In this document: one piece after another, positions 35,497 to 44,533 of the stretch
Position numbering within the stretch: the stretch's first letter is position 1
Layout of the letters: the number at the start of each line of letters is the position of its first letter
Source: Anammoximicrobium sp964645045
Lineage (GTDB): Bacteria; Planctomycetota; Planctomycetia; Pirellulales; Pirellulaceae
Length of the DNA: 64,000 bases
Direction of reading: 5' to 3'
Assembly: GCA_964645045.1 (NCBI GenBank)
Contig: CAZXYZ010000007.1
Location: 1 to 64,000 of the forward strand
Translations under genes and position numbers: made by a program
The notes under the pieces: model-generated
Databases searched by the model: none
What the model was told of the DNA's origin: nothing
The model's input: only the letters and a program-made list of their open reading frames with translations

Positions 35497-36522
35497 TCAG
35501 GAGAGGTTGATGGCGTCAGGTGGAGGTCGATCTGGCCGGTAGTACCCTACTCCATGCTGATGCTTGACTAGCCCTAACGTGATTAGTTCCTTGATGCCGT
35601 GTTTTCTGTACAGTCGGGTTCCGTCTCCCCCGCAAACTTCCTCGGCCAGATCGCTCTTCTTCATCGCCCGTCCCTGAAGCGCGTCCAAGATATCGGCTTG
35701 AATCGTCACAGGGACAAACAGTTTTCCTTGCGAAGCAGTTGCCGTCGTCTCGGCACCGGCGACGCGCGCAAGAACCGGGGGTGCATCCTCCAGTTGCTTT
35801 TTGATCAAACCGAAGATGGCCTCAAAAAGACGACTAGTGCCCGACGACGCCCGCACGCCTGGTTCCAGGTGGACGTTTCTTTCAATCGCCGTACGTAGGT
35901 TCGACACCTTGCGTCCGGAAAACTCCACATCCAGGAGTTGCCGCAAGATCGGGTAGCGATCCCGGGCGTCGTCGGGCAATCGACGGATGCGTTCCTTGAG
36001 CAGACGCAAGCTCGGTGCCCGCCCCTTCTGGTGGGCCGCATTCCGCACGTACTCTCCCAGCACGCTGCCCAGATCGTACCAGACTCGACATTGGGTACCC
36101 TCGGGCAAAGCGCCGTCGGCCAATGTCTTCAGAGACTCAATCGGTTGCTCACGAGCCAGCGAAACAAGCTCCTCTATACTATTCAAAAACCACTGAGCGA
36201 ATGGGGTGCAGGTTCTCTTGTCCGCACCCGATGAATCGTGCTCGGGTTCTCGAACCCCTGGGGCTAACTTGTGCAGCGACGTGACCACTTCACGGAGATG
36301 CGTATAAATCTTTGGCGTTGTCTCCTCGCCCAGAATCCAAATGACACTCGTCAGTTGTTGAAGCCGCTTGCTGTACGCGTCGCCTTCGATTCCTACAACG
36401 CAGCACAGGTAACCGAACTGATACGCGGCAAGCGGTCTGGGATCGACCGCGGTCATCGTTGCGCGGGCCAACTGCCCGGTTCGTCGGGCAGAGCTTCCCG
36501 TCGCAGGTTGCTTCTTGCTCAT
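35497..36522 (-). CDS. unknown protein with C-terminal winged helix
   Basis: A 341-residue protein with ATG at 36522 (MSKKQPATGSS); another ATG at 36552 is possible. The N-terminal 230 residues are mostly helical. The C-terminal 70 residues (IQADILDALQGRAMKKSDLA, then LYRKHGIKELITLGLVKHQH) form a winged-helix domain. It sits between the DUF1580 gene and the integrase. It may be a transcriptional regulator of the element. Confidence 0.6.
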   Translation of the reverse strand: MSKKQPATGSSARRTGQLARATMTAVDPRPLAAYQFGYLCCVVGIEGDAYSKRLQQLTSVIWILGEETTPKIYTHLREVVTSLHKLAPGVREPEHDSSGADKRTCTPFAQWFLNSIEELVSLAREQPIESLKTLADGALPEGTQCRVWYDLGSVLGEYVRNAAHQKGRAPSLRLLKERIRRLPDDARDRYPILRQLLDVEFSGRKVSNLRTAIERNVHLEPGVRASSGTSRLFEAIFGLIKKQLEDAPPVLARVAGAETTATASQGKLFVPVTIQADILDALQGRAMKKSDLAEEVCGGDGTRLYRKHGIKELITLGLVKHQHGVGYYRPDRPPPDAINLS

Positions 36523-36694
36523 GATTATGTCTTTCGGGACGTCCAAGGCCATGCACCGCCGGTAGCCGGCAAGGTGCATTCGGGACCGGCGGCGGGACAC
36601 GTCGGTGATCTGGCCCGAAGAGCATCGTATTGTAATGCGCGTTGTCGCTCAAGCCTCAACGATCCCTGCCTGGGAGCGACGAGGCACCTCCGGA

Positions 36695-37915
36695 CTAGCC
36701 CACCTCCTGCATGATTTGCCTCGCTCGGGCTAAATCGCGTTCCGCGTAGATTTGGCTCACGTTGGCGTTGGCGTGGCCAAGGACGACCTGGGCTCCTTCC
36801 AGGCCATAGGTCTTGCGAACGTCACTGCCGGTGGTGTGGCGGACCTGATTCGGGAACCAATGCGGCAGTGGGTCTTGGTCCTTCTTCGCTCGATCCCTGT
36901 TGGCCCTTTCAATAGCGCGACCAACAGCCCGGCGGTAGCTATCGGTAGTGTACCGGCTTCCGGGCCGCCAACGAGGGTTCCCTCTGGGTTGCCGGTTCGC
37001 CTGAGATGGCGTCATGGGGGTCTGTCGGTTCTCACGTCGCAAGGCGTTTCGCTTCTTCTCCGCCTCAGCGGGCACGAAACAGTATGCCGTCTTGTCCCGC
37101 AGCAAGTAGGGCCGCAACACTTCCTGGCCCTGGGGACCGACGAAGATAACACGATCCTGGTCATGGTGTTCCGTCTTGTGCTCTCCCGGCCAGAAACTCC
37201 ACACTTCGCCGGACGTGTCCACGTCGCAAGGGCGAATGATGCACACCTCGCCCGGCCTCGCTCCGGTCAATCGCTGGAAACGTACCATGTCGGCCACAAT
37301 GCTGGGGGTGTACGGCAGAGTCTCGTCCACCACCCAGTCCGCGACCGGAGGGACCGGCGGTAGTTCCCGAGCTTCGTTACGTCCTTTGGGTACATTAGGC
37401 ACGGCTACCAGGGCTTGCAGCACGGTGGGATGAACCAACTCTTCGGTGACGCCCCAGCGGAACATGCGTCGGATCGTGGATAGCATGTGGTTGACGGTGC
37501 AGCGGCTCATGTTTCTGCCGACGAGATCCGCCTTGAACGCCTTGAAGGCAAGAGGGCCAAACTCGTTGGCGTTCGTGCGTCCGTACCGCTCGCAGATGAT
37601 CTCCGTCGCCCGGTTCACCTGGTAGATGGTGTCGGTGGGTTTGCCGTGCTTGACGTAGTACGCCTTGGCGTACTTGCGGTACGCTGCCGCCAGTTCGACG
37701 ACCGTGATGTCGTTTTGCACGCTGGGCATCCGCGACGGTCGTCCAGCGGCCAGCCATTCACCGATGCGCCGATCGTACTCAATCCGGCTGGCTTTGGTTC
37801 CATGAGGGCCGAGGTAACAATCTCGGCCGTAGAGCGTGACTACCGCTTGTCCTGAAGCGCGGTGCTTGCGGTATTTTGGCGTTGGAGGCAAGAAACGGTC
37901 TGAGAATCTGGGCAT
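36695..37915 (-). CDS. tyrosine recombinase/integrase
   Basis: A 406-residue protein. The ribosome binding site AGGAAAGGA precedes ATG 37915. The N-terminal SAM-like arm-binding region ends near 180. The catalytic set is Arg in LTGARPGEV near 218, an R-H pair in NQVRHTTG, His in VLGHANANV and Tyr in SQIYAERD. The first histidine of the usual HxxR box is Asn here. It lies next to the 3' end of a tRNA-Pro gene, so it is probably the integrase of the element to its left. Confidence 0.93.
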   Translation of the reverse strand: MPRFSDRFLPPTPKYRKHRASGQAVVTLYGRDCYLGPHGTKASRIEYDRRIGEWLAAGRPSRMPSVQNDITVVELAAAYRKYAKAYYVKHGKPTDTIYQVNRATEIICERYGRTNANEFGPLAFKAFKADLVGRNMSRCTVNHMLSTIRRMFRWGVTEELVHPTVLQALVAVPNVPKGRNEARELPPVPPVADWVVDETLPYTPSIVADMVRFQRLTGARPGEVCIIRPCDVDTSGEVWSFWPGEHKTEHHDQDRVIFVGPQGQEVLRPYLLRDKTAYCFVPAEAEKKRNALRRENRQTPMTPSQANRQPRGNPRWRPGSRYTTDSYRRAVGRAIERANRDRAKKDQDPLPHWFPNQVRHTTGSDVRKTYGLEGAQVVLGHANANVSQIYAERDLARARQIMQEVG

Positions 37916-38035
37916 GTGCAGTCCTTTCCTATTTTGCCAATGAACGGTATGTACCGTTCATAGCCAAGAAAACGAACCGCACTGCCGACCGTCGGCAGGT
38001 ATCCTAAGTCTAGGATGCGGAATGGATTAAGTAAG

Positions 38036-38111
38036 TCGGGGTGGAGAGATTCGAACTCTCGACCTCTTGCACCCCAAGCAAGCGCGCTAATCCAGGCTGC
38101 GCTACACCCCG
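38036..38111 (-). tRNA. tRNA-Pro (anticodon GGG)
   Basis: Read on the minus strand, the acceptor stem CGGGGTG pairs with CACCCCG at the 3' end, the D-arm contains AGCCTGGATTAGCGC, the anticodon stem CTTGC/GCAAG encloses the loop TTGGGGT (anticodon GGG), and the T-arm is GAGAGTTCGAATCTCTC. CCA is not encoded; the discriminator is A. The 3' end faces the integrase gene 120 bases away, a classic integration site. Confidence 0.95.
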
Positions 38112-38253
38112 AGCGCCATTTGCCTAAAGAAACTGCCTTGCGGCGTAGGTCCCTCCGGTTCATGACTGACGGAGAGTATCGCAGATTCTCGGTTCGGCTT
38201 CAACGGGCCTTGTGAAAAGGTGGAAATCTGGGAGTTGGCAGGACCGAAGCCCG

Positions 38254-38379
38254 GGCCTTGATCGGAATGTTGCGCATCGTAACCCGAAGCGTCAGTGAGG
38301 AAGAGCGGCGTTCCCTCGCTGACGCTTCGGGTTGCGATGATCCGCTGCTAGCGTTTCGCACAATACTCCGATCAAGGCC
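38254..38379. repeat. 126-bp two-tier palindromic repeat
   Basis: Outer arms GGCCTTGATCGGA and TCCGATCAAGGCC are exact reverse complements. Inner arms begin AACCCGAAGCGTCAGTGAGG at 38281 and end in CTGACGCTTCGGGTT at 38333. The inner sequence is shared with a repeat inside the TIR gene at 57655. It occupies most of the gap between the tRNA and the next gene. Confidence 0.75.
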
Positions 38380-38490
38380 GAAGCCCGCTCGGCTGATTTC
38401 GCCTGCGCGCCCCCAATCCAGAGCGCCGGGACGGTAAATTATCCACCCATGCGAGTTATAGTCGGCGAATCAGAAACGGGCTCCAAGGCT

Positions 38491-39786
38491 TCAATTTGGG
38501 GGCCAGTCTCGCCAGACTTCGACGGCGGCGCTGCGAAGCGTTGCGGCGGTCCAGGTGCTGGTGTCGGGGGTGGGGGCCGAACTGCCGGGGCTGGCGACGA
38601 AGAACGTTAGCTCCTGCGCATCTCCGGCGGCAAGCTCGATTCGATACTCCAACTTGCCTGGGGGATAAATGGACTGGTCGGCGTCCCCGCCAACGTCCAC
38701 ATAGCGGGCCGCCGCTCGGCTGAGCACGCCCGCGACGAGCCGCTCCAGGTTGGGCGATTCGCCAGCCGGGAAGAGCCAGATCGCGTTGAGGATCGGATTG
38801 CGGTCTGGGGCACCCGGCGCCGCGCGGACGAGGACTTCCAGTCTGCCGTCGCCGTTCTCGTCGCGGGCACGGAAAACTAGCGCGCCGGGCTTGTGCTGGC
38901 CCCACTTGGCGACAGGATCAACGGTCTGCACGGCGGCGCCTTCCACGCGGCAGGACAAGGGCCGCTGGCCAGGTTCGGCCCAATGGCTTTCACACAGGCC
39001 CAACACGATGATCGCTTCGCTCTTGGGATTCACGGCAAAGCGATACACGATCGGTACGCCGCCCATGCCCGCACGTATGTTGCGGAAGGCCGGATCGCAT
39101 TCGACGGCCGGCTTGGCCCAGCCGGGCAAGGCGGTTGCTTCGTCGCAATAGCCCCAATCCCGCAACGGGCGGTTGTCGAGCGATTCGGCGGGCAGGGTGA
39201 GCACCACTCGGCCCCCCAAACGCACCGTGCGGAGTCCGATCACGGCGTTGGCGGGTAGGTCCAGCCCCAGCGTAACCGCGGCGGGCTGTCCGCATGCCTC
39301 CTCCAATCGCACGGTTAACACGTCCACGCCCGACGGAAACGCGGGGGCGCGGAAGGCCGTGCGGGTCAGACGGACCGCGCCGCGAACTGCGGTGGCCCGG
39401 GCGGCAGGGACGACGCCATCCAGTTTAACGGCTTGCAGCGTCGTGGATCCGTCGGCGATGCCTTTGCCGCTGAGCGTGATGCCCACGGAACCCCAGTCCT
39501 CGACCAAGCGGCCTTCGGCGTCCAGGGTCGATGGCGGAAAGCCGGGCGAGTGGATGGGGATCGGTTCGGCGGCCGCGGTCATCGCCGCAAGCACGAAGAC
39601 AACGAAGTAGAACGCGGCCTGCCGGACCAAGGACCGATGGCTATTGGGAGACCACAAGCAAGGCCTGGGAAGATCTGCGGTCGGTGGTTTCGGCGAGGTC
39701 GGGAGACCGGCGCCGAGCACGGAGCTTGGGGACGCACAGAAGGACGGATTGGCAATCCGCCCGACTTCAGGTGAGCGCTGCGTCAT
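38491..39786 (-). CDS. secreted protein of unknown function
   Basis: A 431-residue protein. ATG at 39786 has AAGGAG upstream and overlaps the previous stop (ATGA), but the first 50 residues include VGRIANPSF, a translation of a dispersed repeat, and the signal-peptide-like stretch (AAFYFVVFVLAAMTAAAEP) comes only near residue 58. A TTG at 39630 just before it could be the ancestral start. The mature part is beta-rich (AVTLGLDLPANAVIGL, RLGGRVVLTLPAES). It is probably exported and linked to the sugar isomerase-like gene upstream. Confidence 0.6.
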   Translation of the reverse strand: MTQRSPEVGRIANPSFCASPSSVLGAGLPTSPKPPTADLPRPCLWSPNSHRSLVRQAAFYFVVFVLAAMTAAAEPIPIHSPGFPPSTLDAEGRLVEDWGSVGITLSGKGIADGSTTLQAVKLDGVVPAARATAVRGAVRLTRTAFRAPAFPSGVDVLTVRLEEACGQPAAVTLGLDLPANAVIGLRTVRLGGRVVLTLPAESLDNRPLRDWGYCDEATALPGWAKPAVECDPAFRNIRAGMGGVPIVYRFAVNPKSEAIIVLGLCESHWAEPGQRPLSCRVEGAAVQTVDPVAKWGQHKPGALVFRARDENGDGRLEVLVRAAPGAPDRNPILNAIWLFPAGESPNLERLVAGVLSRAAARYVDVGGDADQSIYPPGKLEYRIELAAGDAQELTFFVASPGSSAPTPDTSTWTAATLRSAAVEVWRDWPPN

Positions 39787-41284
39787 GCCTGGGCTCCTTC
39801 GGCAAAGGTCGATGATGGGGGTGAATGCATGTGCTTGATGCCGAACAGCTCGCAGAAGCCCTCCAGCACGCGGCGATGATTGCCCAGCACGACGACCTGA
39901 TGAAAGCCCCTGACGTCGCGGCAGTCTTCGATGTGGTCCATCGCGGTTTCCACCGACGTGCGACAGCCTCCGGCAGGCGGTGTATCAACATTGCTGACGA
40001 CCGTGCCCGTGTCGATGATCATCTCGTGGGCCCCCGTGAAACGCACCAGCGTGACCGGTTCGCCGGCCGGCCAGAGCACTTGCATCGAGACGCCCAGGGC
40101 GGATTCGGAATGGTTCCGCAAGATATACGGCGCGGGCGGTTGGTCGAAACCGGCCAGTCGCGTGCCGCTGGTGCAGTGGGATGCGATCAGCAGGTTCTTG
40201 ACCGTTTCGGGCACGGGGTCGTTCATGTAGCCGGGCCGGTCCAACAGATAGCTGGTCATCATCATCGAAATGGCCCCGAACAGATCGGCTTCGCAGCCAG
40301 CCGTCAGACCCTGGTCCTGCAGCAGCGTCCAGGCGCCGCAAGGCGGCGTGGGCACCAGTTTTGCACTGACCATTCCCAGGCAATCCATGGACAGGGCGCA
40401 CGCCTTTTCGGCGGCCATCAAGCGTTTGGCGGTGACATAAGCCCGCAACGAGTTGTGTGTGTCTGTCTCATTCGGCTCGACAATCTCTTGAGCCTTCTTG
40501 CGCAAGTCGCTGGCCAGATCAGTCACCTCATCGGTAACCGGTTGCTTGTCGAATTCCAGATTGAACGTGTCGCGAGGGATGGCGCGGACTTTCACGCCCA
40601 GCCGATCCATGACGGTCTCGTTGCTGTCTTTGCCGCGAATCCACAGCACGCGGGTCTCCTCGAACAGCCGCTTGGCTTTGATCATCTTCAACCCGGCCTC
40701 GACGGCGAGCCATTCCAGCGACGAGATCACGTGGACGCCCGGCAGCCGTGATGCTCGATCGACATGTCCCGTAAAAGCCGTCCCCACTGGCGCAAAAAAA
40801 CGATCAGCGGCGTCGCCGTCTCCTTGGCGATCCGTTCGACCCACTTCCAGCATTGCATATGCTGCAGCGCGACCAGCAGACCGTGCGGTTTTTGATCTTT
40901 GACCTTCGCGATCCAAGTGCCCAGGCTGGCCTCGTCGCTGACCGGATTGGCCTCCCAGCCCATCTGAAGTTTAAGGCGAGTGACGGACTCGTCGAGTCGC
41001 CGACGATAGTCCTGCTGGTGTTTTTCGAGGTCGTAGGTGGTGCCGGGCCAGCCGAGCCAGTAGGGCCGTGGCTGTTCGAGAAAGGTGCCGCAGACACGCA
41101 CCTCGGGTTTGGGCCGCAAGCCGGCCGGGTCCACAAAGTCGGCCTTGGCGGGGGCCGCCGAGTCCTGGCCCATGCCCCGCAAAGGGCTCGACAGCACGCT
41201 CGCACCGAGCGCGGATGCAGACAGAACCTGGAGGCACTGGCGGCGAGTCAAACAACAATGGTGGCAATCGTGCGGCAGCGACAT
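39783..41284 (-). pseudogene. sugar isomerase-like gene interrupted by a frameshift
   Basis: Two frames make one protein. The 5' part starts at ATG 41284 (GGAGG upstream), has a Tat-like N-terminus (LTRRQCLQVLSASALGASVL) and runs to residue about 160 (TPLIVFLRQ). The 3' part continues in another frame as FFAPVGTAFTGHV and ends at 39783. The switch lies at a run of seven A at 40794-40800, where eight would restore one frame. The C-terminus (VTLVRFTGAHEMIIDTGTVV) resembles the L-fucose/L-arabinose isomerase C-terminal fold. It could be a real mutation, slippage expression or a sequencing error. Confidence 0.75.
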
Positions 41285-41351
41285 GAGAATCCTCCGATGG
41301 GCTAGAGGTAAGGACGGTAGGCACGGCACGGGTGCCGCAAGGATCGGCAAA

Positions 41352-41420
41352 GAAATAACTGTCGCATCTCTTTCCCTTCCCTCTCCCACCGAGGGAGAGG
41401 GGACATCGGACAGTTATTTC
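41352..41420. repeat. 69-bp nested palindrome
   Basis: Outer arms GAAATAACTGTC (41352-41363) and GACAGTTATTTC (41409-41420) are exact reverse complements. Inner arms CCCTCTCCC (41379) and GGGAGAGGG (41393) are also exact. It lies just upstream of the isomerase-like gene. It looks like a miniature dispersed repeat. Confidence 0.7.
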
Positions 41421-41873
41421 GTTGACGATCCCAAGCCTTCAGACGCGCAATCGCCGCCGCGTTCAACTGCAGGCAACGACGCTTCCGCCAGAAGCTGACC
41501 TTGACACCCGAACATGTCTTACTGGAGCAAGCAAGCTGGATTTCTGCAAGACAGATTGCGGCAAGTTAGGCGGGACAATTTTTGTCCGCGGATGCGGTGT
41601 GTTCACGATGCTGTTTCGCCCCTTGGTCGTCCGTTGCGTGGACGCCGATGAGGTTCACAAGCAGCATCCGCGCGCACGCCTGAACGGCTTCGAGTCCAAA
41701 CTCGGGATCGGTAAGGATCGGCGAATCAATTACTGTAGCATTGTCGCCTTTCGCATCTCTTCCATTTTTTGCGATTCGTGCCTCCGACATGTATCAACCT
41801 TGCGACGGATCGGCTTGGATTGATCCGCTGCGACCGTCTTGGACAACAAGCCGATCGAGGCCCCCTGCTCCCG
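41421..41873. other. 450 bases with no supported gene
   Basis: Frames on both strands (41422-41823 plus, 41566-41790 minus) have no ribosome binding site or domain. It may hold promoters for the isomerase-like gene. Confidence 0.4.
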
Positions 41874-42629
41874 TCACAGCTTGCCGACGGCCCGCACTGT
41901 GCTCAGCCCACCGTCGACGGTGAAGACCTGGCCGGTGATCCAGTCGTTGTCGGGTTCGACCAGCCAGGCGACAAGGGAAGCGATGTCGCGTGGTTCGCCC
42001 AGCCGGCCTACGGCGTGCAGCTGGCGCGACGCTTCGGCAGACCTTTCGTGGCTCCAGATGCGTTCGGTCAGCGGTGTCCGCACCAAGCCCGGCGCGATCG
42101 CATTGAAACGGATTTTTCGCGAGGCGTAGGTCGCGGCGGCGGCACGCACCAAGCCTTCGACGCCGGCCTTCGAGGCGGCGATCGCGTCATGGTTCGGCAA
42201 ACCGACATGGGCGGCTGCCGTCGAAATGAGCAAGACGCAGCCGCCTTGCCGGAGCACTTTACCGGCGGCGTGAACGGTGGCAAACGCCGCCGTGAGGTTC
42301 TTCGCCACCGTGTCCGCCCACTCCATTTCCGTCGTCAAATGCGCGGGCTTGAGGATGACGGAGCCGACGCAGTTGATGACTCCGTCCAACTGCCCCAGTT
42401 GATCGGATGCCGACTGGAAACACCGGTCCATGTCGCCAAACGAGGTGGCATCAACGACGTGCCAGGGGCTGTTCAACTGCTTGCCCAATTCCTCCAGCTT
42501 CTGTGCGTTCCGTCCCGCCAGCAACAACGAGGCGCGGGGACGGAGCAAGCGGCAGACCTCCGAACCGATGCCACCATAAGCGCCCAGAACCAAGTAACCC
42601 GGCTTTAGATAGTCTTCAATATCCATCAT
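41874..42629 (-). CDS. SDR-family protein lacking the catalytic tyrosine
   Basis: A 251-residue Rossmann-fold protein. Cofactor motif LGAYGGIG near residue 14-21, INCVGS (NNAG-like) near 85, Ser136 in LLISTAAAHVG and Lys154 in AIAASKAG. The usual YxxxK tyrosine position is Ile150. The C-terminal DWITGQVFTVDGG is typical. NAD(P) binding is expected; classical oxidoreductase chemistry is doubtful. The subgroup with IAASK in place of YxASK does exist. No operon partner is evident. Confidence 0.85.
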   Translation of the reverse strand: MMDIEDYLKPGYLVLGAYGGIGSEVCRLLRPRASLLLAGRNAQKLEELGKQLNSPWHVVDATSFGDMDRCFQSASDQLGQLDGVINCVGSVILKPAHLTTEMEWADTVAKNLTAAFATVHAAGKVLRQGGCVLLISTAAAHVGLPNHDAIAASKAGVEGLVRAAAATYASRKIRFNAIAPGLVRTPLTERIWSHERSAEASRQLHAVGRLGEPRDIASLVAWLVEPDNDWITGQVFTVDGGLSTVRAVGKL

Positions 42630-42761
42630 GCATTTTCGCTCCGAGTTCGGGTGCCTGTCACATGAGAGATGGATTGTAACCCCGCCTGCGGCCTTGACCC
42701 AAGGGGGGCGAACGGCCTTTTCCGCGGCATTACTGCGCTCGCTCGGTTCAGCGTTCCTCCC

Positions 42762-42818
42762 GTTGGAGTCCAGCCTTTAGGCTGTGTTTGAAAGACAGGC
42801 TAAAGCCTGGACTCCAAC
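42762..42818. repeat. palindromic dispersed repeat
   Basis: GTTGGAGTCCAGCCTTTAGG and its partner ending in AAGCCTGGACTCCAAC form arms around TGTTTGAAAGA. The right arm (42796-42818) is nearly identical to a segment inside the SUMF1 gene at 57428-57450. It may also end transcription between two minus-strand genes. Confidence 0.75.
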
Positions 42819-42847
42819 AACGCATCCCCTTCCACGACTTGGTGCGC

Positions 42848-44374
42848 TCAGCCCAAGGCCGCCCGCGTGCGGCTCACGGTCGTGCTGTCTCGCTCGCCCG
42901 CCCCGTTCAACTGCATCATGCAGGCCGCGAGGAACCGTCCCCGCCAGGCGGGGCTGACGGCCGCCGCGTCCTCGATGACCGCAGCACCGAACTTGAAATC
43001 GTGGGCGTCGTCGCCTTTGAGCACCATGGTCTGCCGCGCTGCGTTCAGCAGCGGTTCGGCGTCGCCGCCCGCCGCGAAATAAGCCAACGTCTTGCGGGCC
43101 GCCTCCTGCCGATTGCGGCTGACGGTCGCCAACACTTCCGCGGCAGCCTCGGCGCCCGTGCCTGAAGATTCCGCAGGTTCCAGGGTGTCTACGGCCGCCT
43201 GGGCGACGGAACCACGCCCCCGCATCGCCTCGCGGAACATCGGCACAAAGGACGCACTCTGCAGGAGGAGCATCGTGCGCGTCTCCGAATCGCTGCTGGC
43301 TTGAAAGGCGTAGTGCATGGCGTTGGTGGTCGTGACGGCATGGAGGGCCACGATCCCCGGTTGACGCAACAGCAACTCGCCGGCGCCGCAAGAGATCGCG
43401 TCCCAAACCGATTGCGCGGCCACGCCCCGGTTCAACGTTTCGACGACCTTGGCGGCAGCGGATTCGTAGGACTCGCTGCGCAGCGCGGCCAACAGTGCGC
43501 GAGTTGCCCCGGCATCGATTTTCCCGGTGTTCAAGTCGCGCGACAGCCGTTGGAGCCGAGCCGGATGTTGCCGCCACGCCCGATCCGCTTCGGCGTCCCG
43601 CTGCGCCGGATTTTCTCCTTCATGCATCAACAGCGCGTACGCAAGCGACCGGAGCACCGGTTCGGCGTGCTGCCAGCCGATGAATTGCAGCGTACGTTCC
43701 GCACCGGCCACGAAGATCGCCTTGTGCCCGATGGAACGGAAGTCCCGGGCGCCAAAACGATAGAACAACTCGAAGACGTCCTTGGCCGGCGCGCTGCGGG
43801 CCAGGCCCGCAACGGCCGCATCGGCGGCCGGTTCGTCCCATTGGTCCATCGCGGCGATGAATGCCGCGCACGCTTTGTCGGCTGCCGGAACCGCGGATTC
43901 GTCCACGGGCCGCATCGTCCAATTGCCCTCCTGCACATCGCGCGCTTGCGAATCCTTGAAATAGTCCACCGCCCAGAACAGCGGCAGCCAACGTTCGGTC
44001 TCCGGTGACGCCATCGCAGCCAGATGCACCGAGTTGACAACCAGCACCGCATGGAACTTGAAGCCCACCGACGGCCGGGGCTGGACGTTCCGCACGCCGG
44101 CCAACAGCAGCGCGGCCAACAATTCGCGGTAAGTCAACCCGCCGCGCACGCGGATCGCCATCTCCTCCAGCAACCGGTTCCGCGGCGTGTCCTCCAGCAA
44201 GCGGACCAGCGGCTCGATTTCCGGCCGTAACGGAACGGCGTCCGGCCGCGACTGGAGGTCGGCGGCCAAAACGGGCGGCAAGCCGGCCAAGAAAGACAGA
44301 TCGGTCAAACCGGCTGCCGCACCGGCGGCGGCCACGCGTTTGAGAAAACCTCGACGATTGCCAGATGTCTTCAT
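42848..44374 (-). CDS. Tat-exported protein of unknown function
   Basis: A 508-residue protein. ATG at 44374. The N-terminus KTSGNRRGFLKRVAAAGAAA is a Tat-like signal (RRGFLKR). The mature part is helical, rich in Ala, with AVTTTNAMHYAFQAS and HKAIFVAGAERTLQFIGW. I recognise it as a planctomycete protein of unknown function. The gene is divergent from the glycosidase-like gene at 44534. Confidence 0.65.
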   Translation of the reverse strand: MKTSGNRRGFLKRVAAAGAAAGLTDLSFLAGLPPVLAADLQSRPDAVPLRPEIEPLVRLLEDTPRNRLLEEMAIRVRGGLTYRELLAALLLAGVRNVQPRPSVGFKFHAVLVVNSVHLAAMASPETERWLPLFWAVDYFKDSQARDVQEGNWTMRPVDESAVPAADKACAAFIAAMDQWDEPAADAAVAGLARSAPAKDVFELFYRFGARDFRSIGHKAIFVAGAERTLQFIGWQHAEPVLRSLAYALLMHEGENPAQRDAEADRAWRQHPARLQRLSRDLNTGKIDAGATRALLAALRSESYESAAAKVVETLNRGVAAQSVWDAISCGAGELLLRQPGIVALHAVTTTNAMHYAFQASSDSETRTMLLLQSASFVPMFREAMRGRGSVAQAAVDTLEPAESSGTGAEAAAEVLATVSRNRQEAARKTLAYFAAGGDAEPLLNAARQTMVLKGDDAHDFKFGAAVIEDAAAVSPAWRGRFLAACMMQLNGAGERDSTTVSRTRAALG

Positions 44375-44533
44375 CGAACTACCCCCCAAGCTTGGTAGAA
44401 GTCGTCGTCCAACTGCTTACAATGTTCCCGGTCGCTGGGCACGAGTCAAGCAGAATACAACACGGTTCCCATCTGGTACAATCTTCCCGTTCGCCCGCGG
44501 CCGTTCGTTTCCCCAAATCTGGAGGTCCCTTCC

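Noticed and set aside
38036..38111. att duplicate of the tRNA 3' end elsewhere in the window
   Set aside because: I looked for GAGATTCGAACTCTC-like repeats in the accessory half and saw none.
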